Positions 6,058 through 13,552 of a stretch of 15,589 nt of DNA are shown here, one piece after another. The DNA comes from an uncultured Nesterenkonia sp. Lineage in GTDB: Bacteria > Actinomycetota > Actinomycetes > Actinomycetales > Micrococcaceae. The notes below the pieces were generated by a model. That model was not told the origin of the DNA, searched no databases, and worked only from the letters and a program-made list of their open reading frames with translations. The stretch spans positions 1-15,589 of the forward strand of contig CAMINA010000014.1 of NCBI GenBank assembly GCA_946221825.1, given 5' to 3'. The first letter of the stretch is position 1. The number at the start of each line of letters is the position of its first letter. The position numbers and the translations under genes were made by a program.

Positions 6058-8799
6058 TCAGGCGTCGCCCCCGGTCTCACCGGAGGTTCCGGCGTTGACG
6101 TTGTTCAGGTCGTACTTCTTCAGAGCCTCGGCCGGAGCGGACTTGTCCACCGCGCCTTCCTCGGCCAGCAACTGCAGTGCCCGGACCACCATGGAGTGCG
6201 CGTCGATCTTGAAGTGTCGGCGTGCAGCGGCACGGGTGTCCGAGAAGCCGAAGTCGTCAGCACCCAGGGAGGCGAAGGAGTTCGGCACAAACTGACGGAT
6301 CTGGTCAGGCACGGCCGCGGAGTAGTCGGTGGAGGCCACGATCGGTCCCTCAGCTCCTTCGAGCTGCTGGGTGACGAACGGAGTCTCCGGGTCCTTCTCC
6401 GGGTTGAGCATGGCGTCCTGCTCGACCTGCAGGGCCTGACGGCGCAGTTCGTTCCACGAGGTGACCGACCAGACGTCGGCGGAGACGCCCCAGTCCTCGG
6501 CGAGGATCTCGGCGGCCTCCTGAGCCCACGGGACGGACACGCCGGAGGCCAGCAGCTGGACCTTCGGGCCCTCCTTCTCCGAGATGGAGAGGCGGTAGAT
6601 GCCGCGTTTGATGCCTTCGACGTCTACGTCCTCGGGCTCGGGCAGGTGCAGGACCGGCTCGTTGTACACCGTCAGGTAGTACATGACGTTGTGATCGCCG
6701 TCGTGATCGCCATACATCTCGTAGATGCCGTTCTGCATGATGTGGGCGATCTCGTAGCCGAAGGCCGGGTCGAAGTGCTTGACCGCGGGGTTGGTGGCGG
6801 CCAGCAGCGGGGAATGGCCGTCGGCGTGCTGCAGGCCCTCACCGGTGAGGGTGGTCCGACCTGCGGTGGCGCCGATGATGAACCCTCGGGTCATCTGGTC
6901 GGCCGCCGCCCAGAAGGAGTCGCCGGTGCGCTGGAACCCGAACATCGAGTAGAAGATGTAGAACGGGATCATCGGCTCGCCGTGGGTGGCGTAGCTGGTG
7001 CCTGCGGCGGTGAAGGCCGCAGTGGCGCCGGCCTCGTTGATGCCGGGGTGCAGCAGCTTGCCCTGTGGGGACTCCTTATAGGCGAGCATGAGCTCACGGT
7101 CCACCGAGAGGTAGTTCTGACCCTTGGGGTTATAGATCTTCGCGGTGGGGAAGAAGGAGTCCATGCCGAAGGTGCGGGCCTCATCCGGGATGATCGGCAC
7201 GATCCGATCGCCCACGTTCTTGTCGCGCATCAGGTCCTTGAGCAGTCGGACCAGTGCCATCGTGGTGGCGGCCTTCTGCTTGCCTGAGCCCTTCTTCGCG
7301 GCGTCGAAGACCTTCTGGTCGGGCATGCCCAGAGTGTTGCGAGTGACTCGGCGCTCAGGCAGCGAGCCTCCGAGCTCCTTGCGGCGCGACTTGAGGTAGG
7401 AGATCTCCTCGGAATCCTCGCCGGGGTGGTAGTAGGGCACGTTGTAGGGGTCAGCCTCGAGCTGCTCATCACTGATCGGGATGCGCAGGGTGTCGCGGAA
7501 GCGCTTCATGTCATCCACGGTGAGCTTCTTCATCTGGTGGGTCGCGTTGCGTCCCTCGAAGCTCGGTCCGAGGCCGTAGCCCTTGACGGTCTGAGCCAGG
7601 ATGACCGTGGGCTTGCCCTCGGTCTCCACAGCTGCCTGGTAGGCGGCGTAGACCTTCTGGTAGTCGTGGCCGCCGCGCTTGAGGCCCCAGATCTCGTCAT
7701 CGGACATGTCCTGGACCATCTCTTTGGTCTTCGCCGCGCGGCCGAAGAAGTGCTCGCGGACGAATTCGCCGGACTCTGCCTTATAGGTCTGGTAGTCGCC
7801 GTCGAGGGTCTCGTTCATGATGCGGACCAGCTCGCCGTCGTCATCCTTGTCCAGCAGCTCGTCCCACTCGCGGCCCCAGAGGACCTTGATGACGTTCCAG
7901 CCGGCTCCGCGGAAGAATCCTTCCAGCTCCTGGACGATCTTTCCGTTGCCGCGGACCGGGCCGTCGAGGCGCTGCAGGTTGCAGTTGATCACGAAGTGGA
8001 GGTTGTCGAGCTTCTCGTTGGCCGCCAGCTGCAGCAGGCCGCGCGACTCGGGCTCATCCATCTCACCGTCGCCCAGGAAGGCCCAGACGTTCTGGTCCGA
8101 GGTGTCCTTGATGCCGCGGTTGTGCAGGTAGCGGTTGAACTGAGCCTGGTAGATGGCGTTCATCGGTCCGATGCCCATCGAGACCGTGGGGAACTGCCAG
8201 AACTCGGGCATCAGACGTGGGTGCGGGTAGGAGCTCAGCCCGTTGGGGGACTTGGAGACCTCCTGGCGGAACCCGTTGAGCTGGTCCTCAGTGAGCCGGC
8301 CCTCGAGGAAGGCTCGTGCGTAGTTGCCGGGGGAGGAGTGGCCTTGGAAGAAGACCTGATCGCCGCCGCCGGGGTGGTCCTGGCCGCGGAAGAAGTGGTT
8401 GAGGCCCACTTCGTAGAGGGTGGAGACGCCCGCGTAGGAGGAGATGTGGCCTCCGACGCCGATGTCCTCGCGCTGGGCGCGGTGCACCATGACCGCTGCG
8501 TTCCACCGCAGGATGCGGCGGTAGCGGCGCTCCATCTCCTCATCGCCGGGGAACTCGGGCTCCTGGTCTTTGGGGATGGTGTTCACGTAGTCGGTGGTGG
8601 TCACCATCGGGTAGTCGATGGACCGTGCACCGGCACGCTGCAGCAGGGTGCGGATGATGTACTCGGCACGCTCAGTGCCGTGGGCTTCGACGAGCTGGTC
8701 GAATGACTCCAGCCATTCCTGGGTCTCCTCCGGATCATGATCCGGAAGCTGATTCGTCAGGCCGCTGCGAATGTGGGTGTTCTCTTCACCAGCGCTCAC
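6058..8799 (-). CDS. aceE: Pyruvate dehydrogenase E1 component, homodimeric type
   Basis: This 913-residue enzyme decarboxylates pyruvate with thiamine diphosphate and passes the acetyl group to the lipoyl E2, feeding acetyl-CoA to the TCA cycle and fatty acid synthesis. The cofactor motif runs from GDGEMDEPESRG to INCNLQRLDGP (about residues 243-278), and full-length E1 features such as SSYAGVSTLYEVG and the transketolase-like C-terminal part are present. Length matches the family. The start is GTG at 8799, supported by AGAGG five bases upstream; the frame extends 25 codons further but without a ribosome site. It is divergent from the DUF3052-ahpE pair and is followed by a large inverted repeat. 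E2 and E3 are not in the window. Confidence 0.96.
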   Translation of the reverse strand: MSAGEENTHIRSGLTNQLPDHDPEETQEWLESFDQLVEAHGTERAEYIIRTLLQRAGARSIDYPMVTTTDYVNTIPKDQEPEFPGDEEMERRYRRILRWNAAVMVHRAQREDIGVGGHISSYAGVSTLYEVGLNHFFRGQDHPGGGDQVFFQGHSSPGNYARAFLEGRLTEDQLNGFRQEVSKSPNGLSSYPHPRLMPEFWQFPTVSMGIGPMNAIYQAQFNRYLHNRGIKDTSDQNVWAFLGDGEMDEPESRGLLQLAANEKLDNLHFVINCNLQRLDGPVRGNGKIVQELEGFFRGAGWNVIKVLWGREWDELLDKDDDGELVRIMNETLDGDYQTYKAESGEFVREHFFGRAAKTKEMVQDMSDDEIWGLKRGGHDYQKVYAAYQAAVETEGKPTVILAQTVKGYGLGPSFEGRNATHQMKKLTVDDMKRFRDTLRIPISDEQLEADPYNVPYYHPGEDSEEISYLKSRRKELGGSLPERRVTRNTLGMPDQKVFDAAKKGSGKQKAATTMALVRLLKDLMRDKNVGDRIVPIIPDEARTFGMDSFFPTAKIYNPKGQNYLSVDRELMLAYKESPQGKLLHPGINEAGATAAFTAAGTSYATHGEPMIPFYIFYSMFGFQRTGDSFWAAADQMTRGFIIGATAGRTTLTGEGLQHADGHSPLLAATNPAVKHFDPAFGYEIAHIMQNGIYEMYGDHDGDHNVMYYLTVYNEPVLHLPEPEDVDVEGIKRGIYRLSISEKEGPKVQLLASGVSVPWAQEAAEILAEDWGVSADVWSVTSWNELRRQALQVEQDAMLNPEKDPETPFVTQQLEGAEGPIVASTDYSAAVPDQIRQFVPNSFASLGADDFGFSDTRAAARRHFKIDAHSMVVRALQLLAEEGAVDKSAPAEALKKYDLNNVNAGTSGETGGDA

Positions 8800-9023
8800 G
8801 GGTACCTCTTTCAGAAGGGTTTCCTTGAGGCCTCCACCAGGGGTCTCCCGGCAATGGGTCCTCTTTTTCTTCACCGCAACTCTACCCGGAACGCACCGGG
8901 TTGCACTTCCCGAACGGCGAGCTGTCCGCGTAACGTATGGGGAGGATGGGCCAGCGCGGCCCGCCGCTGAGAACCATGCACGATCAATCGCCGTCGCAGG
9001 AGAAGAGAGAGAGGGAACCTCTG
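8800..9023. promoter_or_regulatory. Divergent intergenic region aceE / DUF3052
   Basis: This 224-base stretch must hold promoters for both directions. For aceE, TAGAGT with GTGCAA sixteen bases upstream on the minus strand is a weak candidate, with the small repeat CCCGG-AACGCA-CCGGG (8885-8900) lying between these elements. No convincing + strand promoter stands out. The best mark is the GAGGG ribosome site at 9011-9015. Confidence 0.4.
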
Positions 9024-9494
9024 GTGAGTCAGGCTTCAGCTGCCGAGGAACCGGTCAGCGCAGCAGCAGGCCAGAAGTACGATGCGGACGCCAATGTGGT
9101 GGACACATCGGACCTGTTGGAGGAACTGGGATTCACCAAGGAATTCCTCGTCCAGGAGATCGGCGTGGACGATGACGTCGATGATGGGTTCCGCGACGCT
9201 CTCGAGGCCGCACTGGCCGAGGAGCTCATCGACGAGGACGAGCAGGAAGTCGTGGATGCCGTGCTGCTGTGGTTCCGCGAGGGCGACGATGACCTCACTG
9301 ATGCACTGGTGGACTCCCTGACCACGCTGGACGAGGGCGGCGTCGTCTGGCTGCTGACTCCGCGCTCGGGGCGCGAAGGTTATGTTCCTCCGGTGGAGAT
9401 CCAGGATGCCGCGCCCAACGCCGGCCTGCATGTGACCTCGTCTGCTGGTGTCAGCGCGAACTGGGCGGCCACCAAGCTCGTCTCGCGCAAGTGA
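9024..9494 (+). CDS. DUF3052 domain protein
   Basis: This 156-residue, strongly acidic protein belongs to DUF3052, a family of actinobacteria without an assigned function. Family blocks visible are LGFTKEFLVQEIGVDDDVD, ELIDEDEQEVVDAVLLWFREGD, GGVVWLLTPRSGREGYV and the C-terminal TKLVSRK. No membrane segment or signal peptide is seen. The GTG at 9024 is chosen because GAGGG lies eight bases upstream; earlier in-frame starts (ATG 8976) lack such a site. Its stop overlaps the ahpE start in GTGA, so the two are translationally coupled. In M. tuberculosis the homologue (Rv2239c) also sits beside ahpE, near aceE. A role linked to peroxide defence or pyruvate metabolism is inference. Confidence 0.85.
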   Translation: MSQASAAEEPVSAAAGQKYDADANVVDTSDLLEELGFTKEFLVQEIGVDDDVDDGFRDALEAALAEELIDEDEQEVVDAVLLWFREGDDDLTDALVDSLTTLDEGGVVWLLTPRSGREGYVPPVEIQDAAPNAGLHVTSSAGVSANWAATKLVSRK

Positions 9495-10003
9495 GCGCCT
9501 CCGGTGCTGGTGCCGGAACCGTGCTGCCGGTGGGCAGCCGTGTCCCGGAGTTCGCCTCGAGGAACCAGCACGGGGAGACCGTCGGATCAGCGGATCTGGC
9601 CGGTGCGGCGTCGTGGGTGATGTTCTATCCCTTCGCCTTCAGCCGGGTCTGCGGATCCGAACTTGCGCAGCTGCACGCCCGCTGGGCTGAGGTCCAGGCC
9701 CTCGGTGTGCGTGTGGTGGCGATCAGCTGCGATGCCATGCATTCGCTGCGTGCCTATGCGCAGCTGCTGCAGGACGAGGCGGGTGACGGTGCGGAGCCGC
9801 TGGGCTTCGATCTGCTCAGCGACTTCTGGCCCCACGGTGAGATCTCGGCCTCCTTCGGAGCCTTCGACGCCGAGCGGGGCGCCTCCCAGCGGGTCAGCTT
9901 CTTCCTCGACGCTGAGCTGACGGTCCGCCATGTCCAGTCTGCGGAGTTCTCCCGGTCGCGGGACTTCTCAGAAGCTCTGGAGCATCTCGCCGAGCTCACC
10001 TGA
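9491..10003 (+). CDS. ahpE: AhpE-type peroxiredoxin
   Basis: This 170-residue thiol peroxidase reduces peroxides in the cytosol. The peroxidatic Cys54 lies in PFAFSRVC, fitting the P-x3-S/T-x2-C rule (Pro47, Ser51), and the activating Arg is probably Arg134 in SQRVSFFLD. The LLSDFWPHG block is diagnostic of the actinobacterial AhpE group. A second cysteine, Cys80 in AISCDAMHS, is not found in the M. tuberculosis enzyme as I recall it. The start is GTG at 9491, overlapping the DUF3052 stop by four bases. The N-terminus is about 12 residues longer than the mycobacterial protein; a later start is possible but the coupling favours this one. Confidence 0.92.
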   Translation: MSASGAGAGTVLPVGSRVPEFASRNQHGETVGSADLAGAASWVMFYPFAFSRVCGSELAQLHARWAEVQALGVRVVAISCDAMHSLRAYAQLLQDEAGDGAEPLGFDLLSDFWPHGEISASFGAFDAERGASQRVSFFLDAELTVRHVQSAEFSRSRDFSEALEHLAELT

Positions 10004-10092
10004 GCACACTGTTCCGGTGGTGGGGTGTTCCATTATGTGGCCCTTTTCCGACGGTGGTGCCCCCAGCGCTGAGCAGGTGCAAGAATCAGCGC

Positions 10093-10566
10093 ATGGACAG
10101 CATGGACCGTGCAATCATCGAGGCCCTGCGTGAGGACGGGCGCATCTCGAACGCCGCCCTGGCTCAGAAGGTCGGCCTGACACCCGGCCCCTGTCTTCGC
10201 CGTGTCCAGCGGCTGGAGGCGGACGGCATCATCCTGGGCTATTCGGCCGACATCAACCCGGAGGTTCTGGGCCAGTCCTTCGAAGTGGGGCTCTCCGTGG
10301 ACCTCAAGTGGGGTGATCGCGAGACCGTCCAGCACTTCGAAGACACAATGGCCGGCTACGACGAGGTCCTGGAGCTGCTGCGCCAGTTCCGTTCCCCGGA
10401 CTACTACGCACGGGTGGCCGTGGCGGATCTGCAGTCCTATGAGCAGTTCCTGACCCATAAGGTGCTGACCATCCCAGGGGTCCAGGACACCGATTCTGCC
10501 TTCCCTATGAAGATCATCAAGTCGCCGCGTCCGCACGCGCACGTGTCCCGATCATTCGACGACTGA
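10093..10566 (+). CDS. Lrp/AsnC family transcription regulator
   Basis: This 157-residue protein has an N-terminal helix-turn-helix (RISNAALAQKVGLTPGPCLRRVQRLEADGII, about residues 17-48) and a C-terminal RAM ligand-binding domain typical of Lrp/AsnC regulators, which usually sense amino acids and form octamers. The start at ATG 10093 gives MDSMDRAIIEALREDG, matching the family; ATG 10102 is an alternative, and a longer reading from 10054 adds residues foreign to the family. No clear ribosome site precedes it. It lies 89 bases after ahpE and 37 bases before an MFS permease on the same strand, so it may control that transporter. The ligand cannot be read from sequence. Confidence 0.9.
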   Translation: MDSMDRAIIEALREDGRISNAALAQKVGLTPGPCLRRVQRLEADGIILGYSADINPEVLGQSFEVGLSVDLKWGDRETVQHFEDTMAGYDEVLELLRQFRSPDYYARVAVADLQSYEQFLTHKVLTIPGVQDTDSAFPMKIIKSPRPHAHVSRSFDD

Positions 10567-10620
10567 TCCTCGTCACCACCGGAACCTGGTAGAACTGATC
10601 CTCGTGAGGGAACGAGGATC
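10563..10620 (+). repeat. Three copies of GATCCTCGT at the Lrp-permease junction
   Basis: CTGATCCTCGT occurs at 10563-10573 (over the Lrp stop codon) and again at 10595-10605, exactly 32 bases apart. The reverse complement ACGAGGATC follows at 10612-10620. The last two copies form a perfect 9-bp stem with loop GAGGGA, and the proposed permease GTG start (10604) is inside it. It may be a weak terminator, a translation-masking hairpin or a protein-binding site. Confidence 0.7.
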
Positions 10621-11866
10621 GGGACTGCCGCGGGTGCTACTGATCGCCACTGTGCTGGTGGTGGCGGCGAACCTGCGTCCTGCGATCAGCGCCGTCGGGC
10701 CGCTGCTCGAGCAGATCCGGGCAGACACCGGGCTCAGCCCCTCCCTGCTGGGACTGCTGGGGGCGATCCCGGTGATCAGCTTCGGTGTGGTCTCACCGTT
10801 CGTGCACCTGTTCTCCTCCCGTTGGGGACTGGAGCGCAGCATCTTGGCCGCACTGCTTCTGCTGGCCGCGGGGACAGTGCTGCGTTCTCTGCCGGCTCCG
10901 CTGCTGCCCGGCGACGAGTCCACCGCCGCGCAGATCTCCCTGGTGACCGGCACCGTGATCCTCAGTCTGGCCATCGGGATCGGCAACGTTCTGGTGCCCG
11001 CGGTGGTCAAGCGCGACTTCCCTGACCGGGTGCCGCTGATGACCGGACTGTATACGGCCACGATGGCCGGCGCAGCCGCAGCGGCTTCCGGCTCGGCAGT
11101 GCCATTGGCCTCGGCGCTGGGCTGGGAGTTTGCGCTGGGCTGTACGGCCCTGCTGGCACTGGTCGCGTGTGTTCTGTGGAGCGCACGCCTGGTCTGGGGG
11201 AACGGGGCACAGCAGCCATCGACGCCGATCGCACCGAAACCAGCCGCACCGGAGCCGTCCCCAGCGGAATCGACTTCAGCGGAGCCTGCGCAGGAACCCT
11301 CTATGTGGCGCTCACCGGTGGCCTGGCAGGTGACGGCCTACTTCGCTCTGCAGTCCGGGATGTTCTACCTGCTGCTGACGTGGTACCCGGCGATCCTGAG
11401 CTATCACGGGATCGGCGAAGCCTTCGCCGGATGGATGCTCTCCCTCTGGCAGGGTGTCGGCATCGCGGCGAGCCTGCTGGTGGGACCGGTGCTTCAGCGG
11501 GCGAGAGACCAGCGGGCTGTCTCCTTGGTGGTCTGCTGCACGATGGCCCTGACTCTGCTCGGCATTCTGCTCGCGCCCTCGTGGGCGGCCCTCTGGAGCC
11601 TGCTCGGTGGTTTCTCCACCTCCACCATGCTGCTGCTGGCGCTGACGATGATCTCACTGCGTGCTCGCACCGCTCACCAGGCCGGCCGGCTCTCCGGTAT
11701 GGCCCAGGGAGTGGGGTACCTCTGCGCAGCGACCGGCCCACTGCTGGCGGGAGCGGTCTTCGACCTCACCGGGTCATGGAACCCGGTGCTCTATGGGCTC
11801 CTGGCCGCCGTCGGACTGTTGGCGGCGGCAGGGCTGCTGGCGGGGCGCAGGGTCTATACGCATTGA
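10604..11866 (+). CDS. CynX/NimT-type MFS permease
   Basis: This 420-residue integral membrane protein has about twelve hydrophobic segments in two halves, split by a Pro/Ala/Glu-rich loop (about 199-235). The NLRPAISAVGPLL motif in the first segment (23-35) marks the CynX/NimT (cyanate/nitroimidazole-type) branch of the major facilitator superfamily, whose members carry small anions or unknown substrates. Substrate is not predictable here. The start is uncertain: GTG 10604 has no ribosome site and lies in a hairpin; GTG 10634 would trim ten residues and leave the first membrane segment intact. It is probably co-expressed with, or regulated by, the Lrp-type gene just upstream. It is convergent with the aldo/keto reductase. 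Confidence 0.88.
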   Translation: MRERGSGLPRVLLIATVLVVAANLRPAISAVGPLLEQIRADTGLSPSLLGLLGAIPVISFGVVSPFVHLFSSRWGLERSILAALLLLAAGTVLRSLPAPLLPGDESTAAQISLVTGTVILSLAIGIGNVLVPAVVKRDFPDRVPLMTGLYTATMAGAAAAASGSAVPLASALGWEFALGCTALLALVACVLWSARLVWGNGAQQPSTPIAPKPAAPEPSPAESTSAEPAQEPSMWRSPVAWQVTAYFALQSGMFYLLLTWYPAILSYHGIGEAFAGWMLSLWQGVGIAASLLVGPVLQRARDQRAVSLVVCCTMALTLLGILLAPSWAALWSLLGGFSTSTMLLLALTMISLRARTAHQAGRLSGMAQGVGYLCAATGPLLAGAVFDLTGSWNPVLYGLLAAVGLLAAAGLLAGRRVYTH

Positions 11867-11900
11867 GCCCACCGATGCCGCGGAGACACCGGAGGGCTCA
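11864..11900. terminator. Possible weak stem between permease and reductase
   Basis: TGAGCCC (over the permease stop) pairs with GGGCTCA at 11894-11900 over a 23-base loop. It is the only notable repeat in the 46-base convergent gap, and it may be chance. Confidence 0.25.
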
Positions 11901-11912
11901 ACGCCCGGCAGC

Positions 11913-12902
11913 TCACCAGCGGTGGTGGACTTGGGGCTTGATCGCCTCCTCGTAGAGGGAGGCGACGGCGCCGAAGAAGGCCGGGGACAGCGCGGGGACC
12001 TCTGATGCCGCCGCGTTGCGCCGAGCCTGCTCCGCATTGCGAGCTCCGGGGATCACGCTGGTGACCCCGGGCTGTCGGATGATCCAGGCCAATGCTGCGG
12101 TGGCCGGTTCCAGGCCGGCCTCGCGGGCCAGCTCTGAGAAGCGCGCGGCCGCCTCCACGCCCACGGCGAAGTCGACGCCGGAGAAGGTCTCGCCCACGTC
12201 GAAGGCTTCGCCCCGACGGTTGAAGTTCCGGTGATCATTCTCAGCGAAGACAGTCTCCGGGGTGTAGCGCCCTGAGAGCAGTCCGCTGGCCAGCGGCACC
12301 CGGGCGATGATCCCGACGCCGGCCTCCTGAGCGGCCGGCAGCACCTGATCCAAGGGCTTCTGACGGAACGCATTGAGGATGATCTGCACAGAGGCCACAT
12401 TCGGCCGGGCGATGGCGGTCAGCGCTTCCTCGGCGGTCTCCACCGAGACGCCGTAGGCCGCCACAGCGCCCTCCTCGACCAACGTGTCCAGGGCATCGTA
12501 GACGGCGTCGGAGCTGTAGACCGGGGTCTCCGGGCAGTGCAGCTGAACCAGGTCGAGTGTGTCCACGCCCAGGTTCGCTCGAGAACGGTCGGTCCAGGCG
12601 CGGAAGTTCTCCGCAGTGGCGTGCTCCAGGCTCGGCGCCGGTGCTCGGCGGATCATCTTGGTGGCCACAAAACCGTTCCAGTCAGGGTTCTGTGCTCGCC
12701 ACCGACCGATGAGCTGTTCGGAACGGCCGTCGCCGTAGACATCTGCGGTGTCGAAGAAGGTCACGCCGGCCTCTGCGGCGGCGTCCAGGACGGCGAAGGC
12801 ATCAGCCTCTGCCACATCGCCCCAGTCACCGCCGATCTGCCAGGTGCCCAGGCCGATCTCAGAGATGCTTCGTCCGGTGCGGCCGAGATTCCGCTGTTCC
12901 AT
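11913..12902 (-). CDS. Aldo/keto reductase
   Basis: This 329-residue NADPH-dependent oxidoreductase has the TIM-barrel AKR fold. The catalytic tetrad is visible: Asp51 and Tyr56 in FFDTADVYG, Lys82 in ATKM, and His122 in LVQLHCP. The coenzyme-binding region near the C-terminus (TSVIPGARNAEQARRN) is intact. The MEQRNLGRTGRSISEIGLGTWQIGG beginning matches the family and has GAGG ten bases before the ATG at 12902. The natural substrate is unknown; related enzymes reduce aldehydes or act in sugar and xenobiotic metabolism. It stands alone on the minus strand, with the AraC-type remnant upstream, which may once have regulated this neighbourhood. Confidence 0.92.
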   Translation of the reverse strand: MEQRNLGRTGRSISEIGLGTWQIGGDWGDVAEADAFAVLDAAAEAGVTFFDTADVYGDGRSEQLIGRWRAQNPDWNGFVATKMIRRAPAPSLEHATAENFRAWTDRSRANLGVDTLDLVQLHCPETPVYSSDAVYDALDTLVEEGAVAAYGVSVETAEEALTAIARPNVASVQIILNAFRQKPLDQVLPAAQEAGVGIIARVPLASGLLSGRYTPETVFAENDHRNFNRRGEAFDVGETFSGVDFAVGVEAAARFSELAREAGLEPATAALAWIIRQPGVTSVIPGARNAEQARRNAAASEVPALSPAFFGAVASLYEEAIKPQVHHRW

Positions 12903-12967
12903 GATGGTCTGTCCTCACATGCGGGAAGGATGCTGTGCCTGTCGATCGTAGAACAGGTCGGGTGATG

Positions 12968-13325
12968 TCAGCGTCCGGTCCTGCGGACGGCCCCGGGTGT
13001 CTGCCCCATGATGCGGGTGAACGCGCGGTTGAAAGCCGCCTCGGACCGGTAGCCCAGTTCAGCGGCCAGGCGCGATGCGGTCGTATCCTCGTTGAGCAGG
13101 CGTGAGCGGGCCAGTCGCATACGCCACCGTGTGAGGTAGGCGATCGGCGATTCGCCCGCGAGGTCGGTGAAGCGAGTGCTGAACGACGAGCGTGACATCG
13201 CGGCGACCCGCGCCAAGCGATCCAGTGTCCACGGAGCGCCTGGGTCCTGGTGGATCGCCTCGATCGCTCGGCCGATCTGTTCGTCCTGCAGTGCGTAGAG
13301 CCACCCGCGGGACAGCCGACGAGCA
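12968..13325 (-). pseudogene. AraC-family regulator remnant (C-terminal part)
   Basis: The last 110 or so residues are an excellent AraC/XylS double helix-turn-helix: WTLDRLARVAAMSRSSFSTRF for the first and TASRLAAELGYRSEAAFNRAF for the second, ending MGQTPGAVRR. The preceding RGWLYALQDEQIGRAIEAIH is the linker usual in AraC proteins with an N-terminal cupin domain. Upstream of about 13325 the frame stays open to 13519, but the translated residues are Arg/Pro-rich and unlike any cupin, because this DNA codes for another protein on the + strand. The cupin half, start codon and promoter are therefore gone. A stand-alone DNA-binding protein from an internal start is possible but unlikely. The boundary is uncertain by about 20 bases. 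Confidence 0.75.
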
Positions 13326-13552
13326 GCGTCCTCTGGTGGCCACCAGTGACGTCGGAAAGGCTGCTGCGCAGGCGCTGCTGAGTCCGCCCGAGGCCAGCGA
13401 GACCGTCGATGTCCCGGGTCCCACGTATTCTGAGCGCGACGTCGCCGCGACGCTTTCCGTTGCGCTGGGGGAGGACCTGCATGTGGCCACGATCCCTGAG
13501 AGTGCCTGGGCAGACACATTGGTTGAGGCGGGTCTGCGCCCGCACTGGCAGG
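13325..13552 (+). pseudogene. NmrA-like NAD(P)-binding protein fragment (C-terminal part)
   Basis: The + strand reads RPLVATSDVGKAAAQALLS, then VDVPGPTYSERDVAATLS, then LGEDLHVATIPESAW and TLVEAGLRPHW. These are the C-terminal blocks of NmrA/YbjT-type atypical short-chain dehydrogenases: the T-x-D-V-G-K-A-A segment, the GP-x-x-Y-S block and the following LG segment. The Rossmann N-terminus with its GxxGxxG nucleotide-binding motif is missing; the DNA before 13325 is the AraC remnant on the other strand. The extreme C-terminus also seems lost, because the sequence runs into the DUF1772 remnant near 13545. About 75 residues of an expected 280 or so remain. No start codon or ribosome site serves it. 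Confidence 0.7.

Noticed and set aside
5956..8706. Two long + strand open frames (5956-7287 and 7426-8706) opposite aceE
   Set aside because: They are antisense shadows of aceE, caused by high GC codon bias. Their translations are low-complexity Val/Gly/Asp/Leu-rich with no family resemblance, and aceE is intact on the other strand.
8800..8874. N-terminal extension of AceE by 25 codons
   Set aside because: The GTG at 8799 has AGAGG at good spacing and starts the family-like sequence; the upstream codons have no support.
10054..10092. Longer N-terminus for the Lrp-type regulator
   Set aside because: The added residues (MVPPALSRCKNQR) precede the normal family start, with no ribosome site before 10054.
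13326..13519. Intact 183-residue AraC-type gene up to 13519
   Set aside because: The upstream part is Arg/Pro-rich antisense of the NmrA-like fragment, which shows clear family motifs on the + strand.
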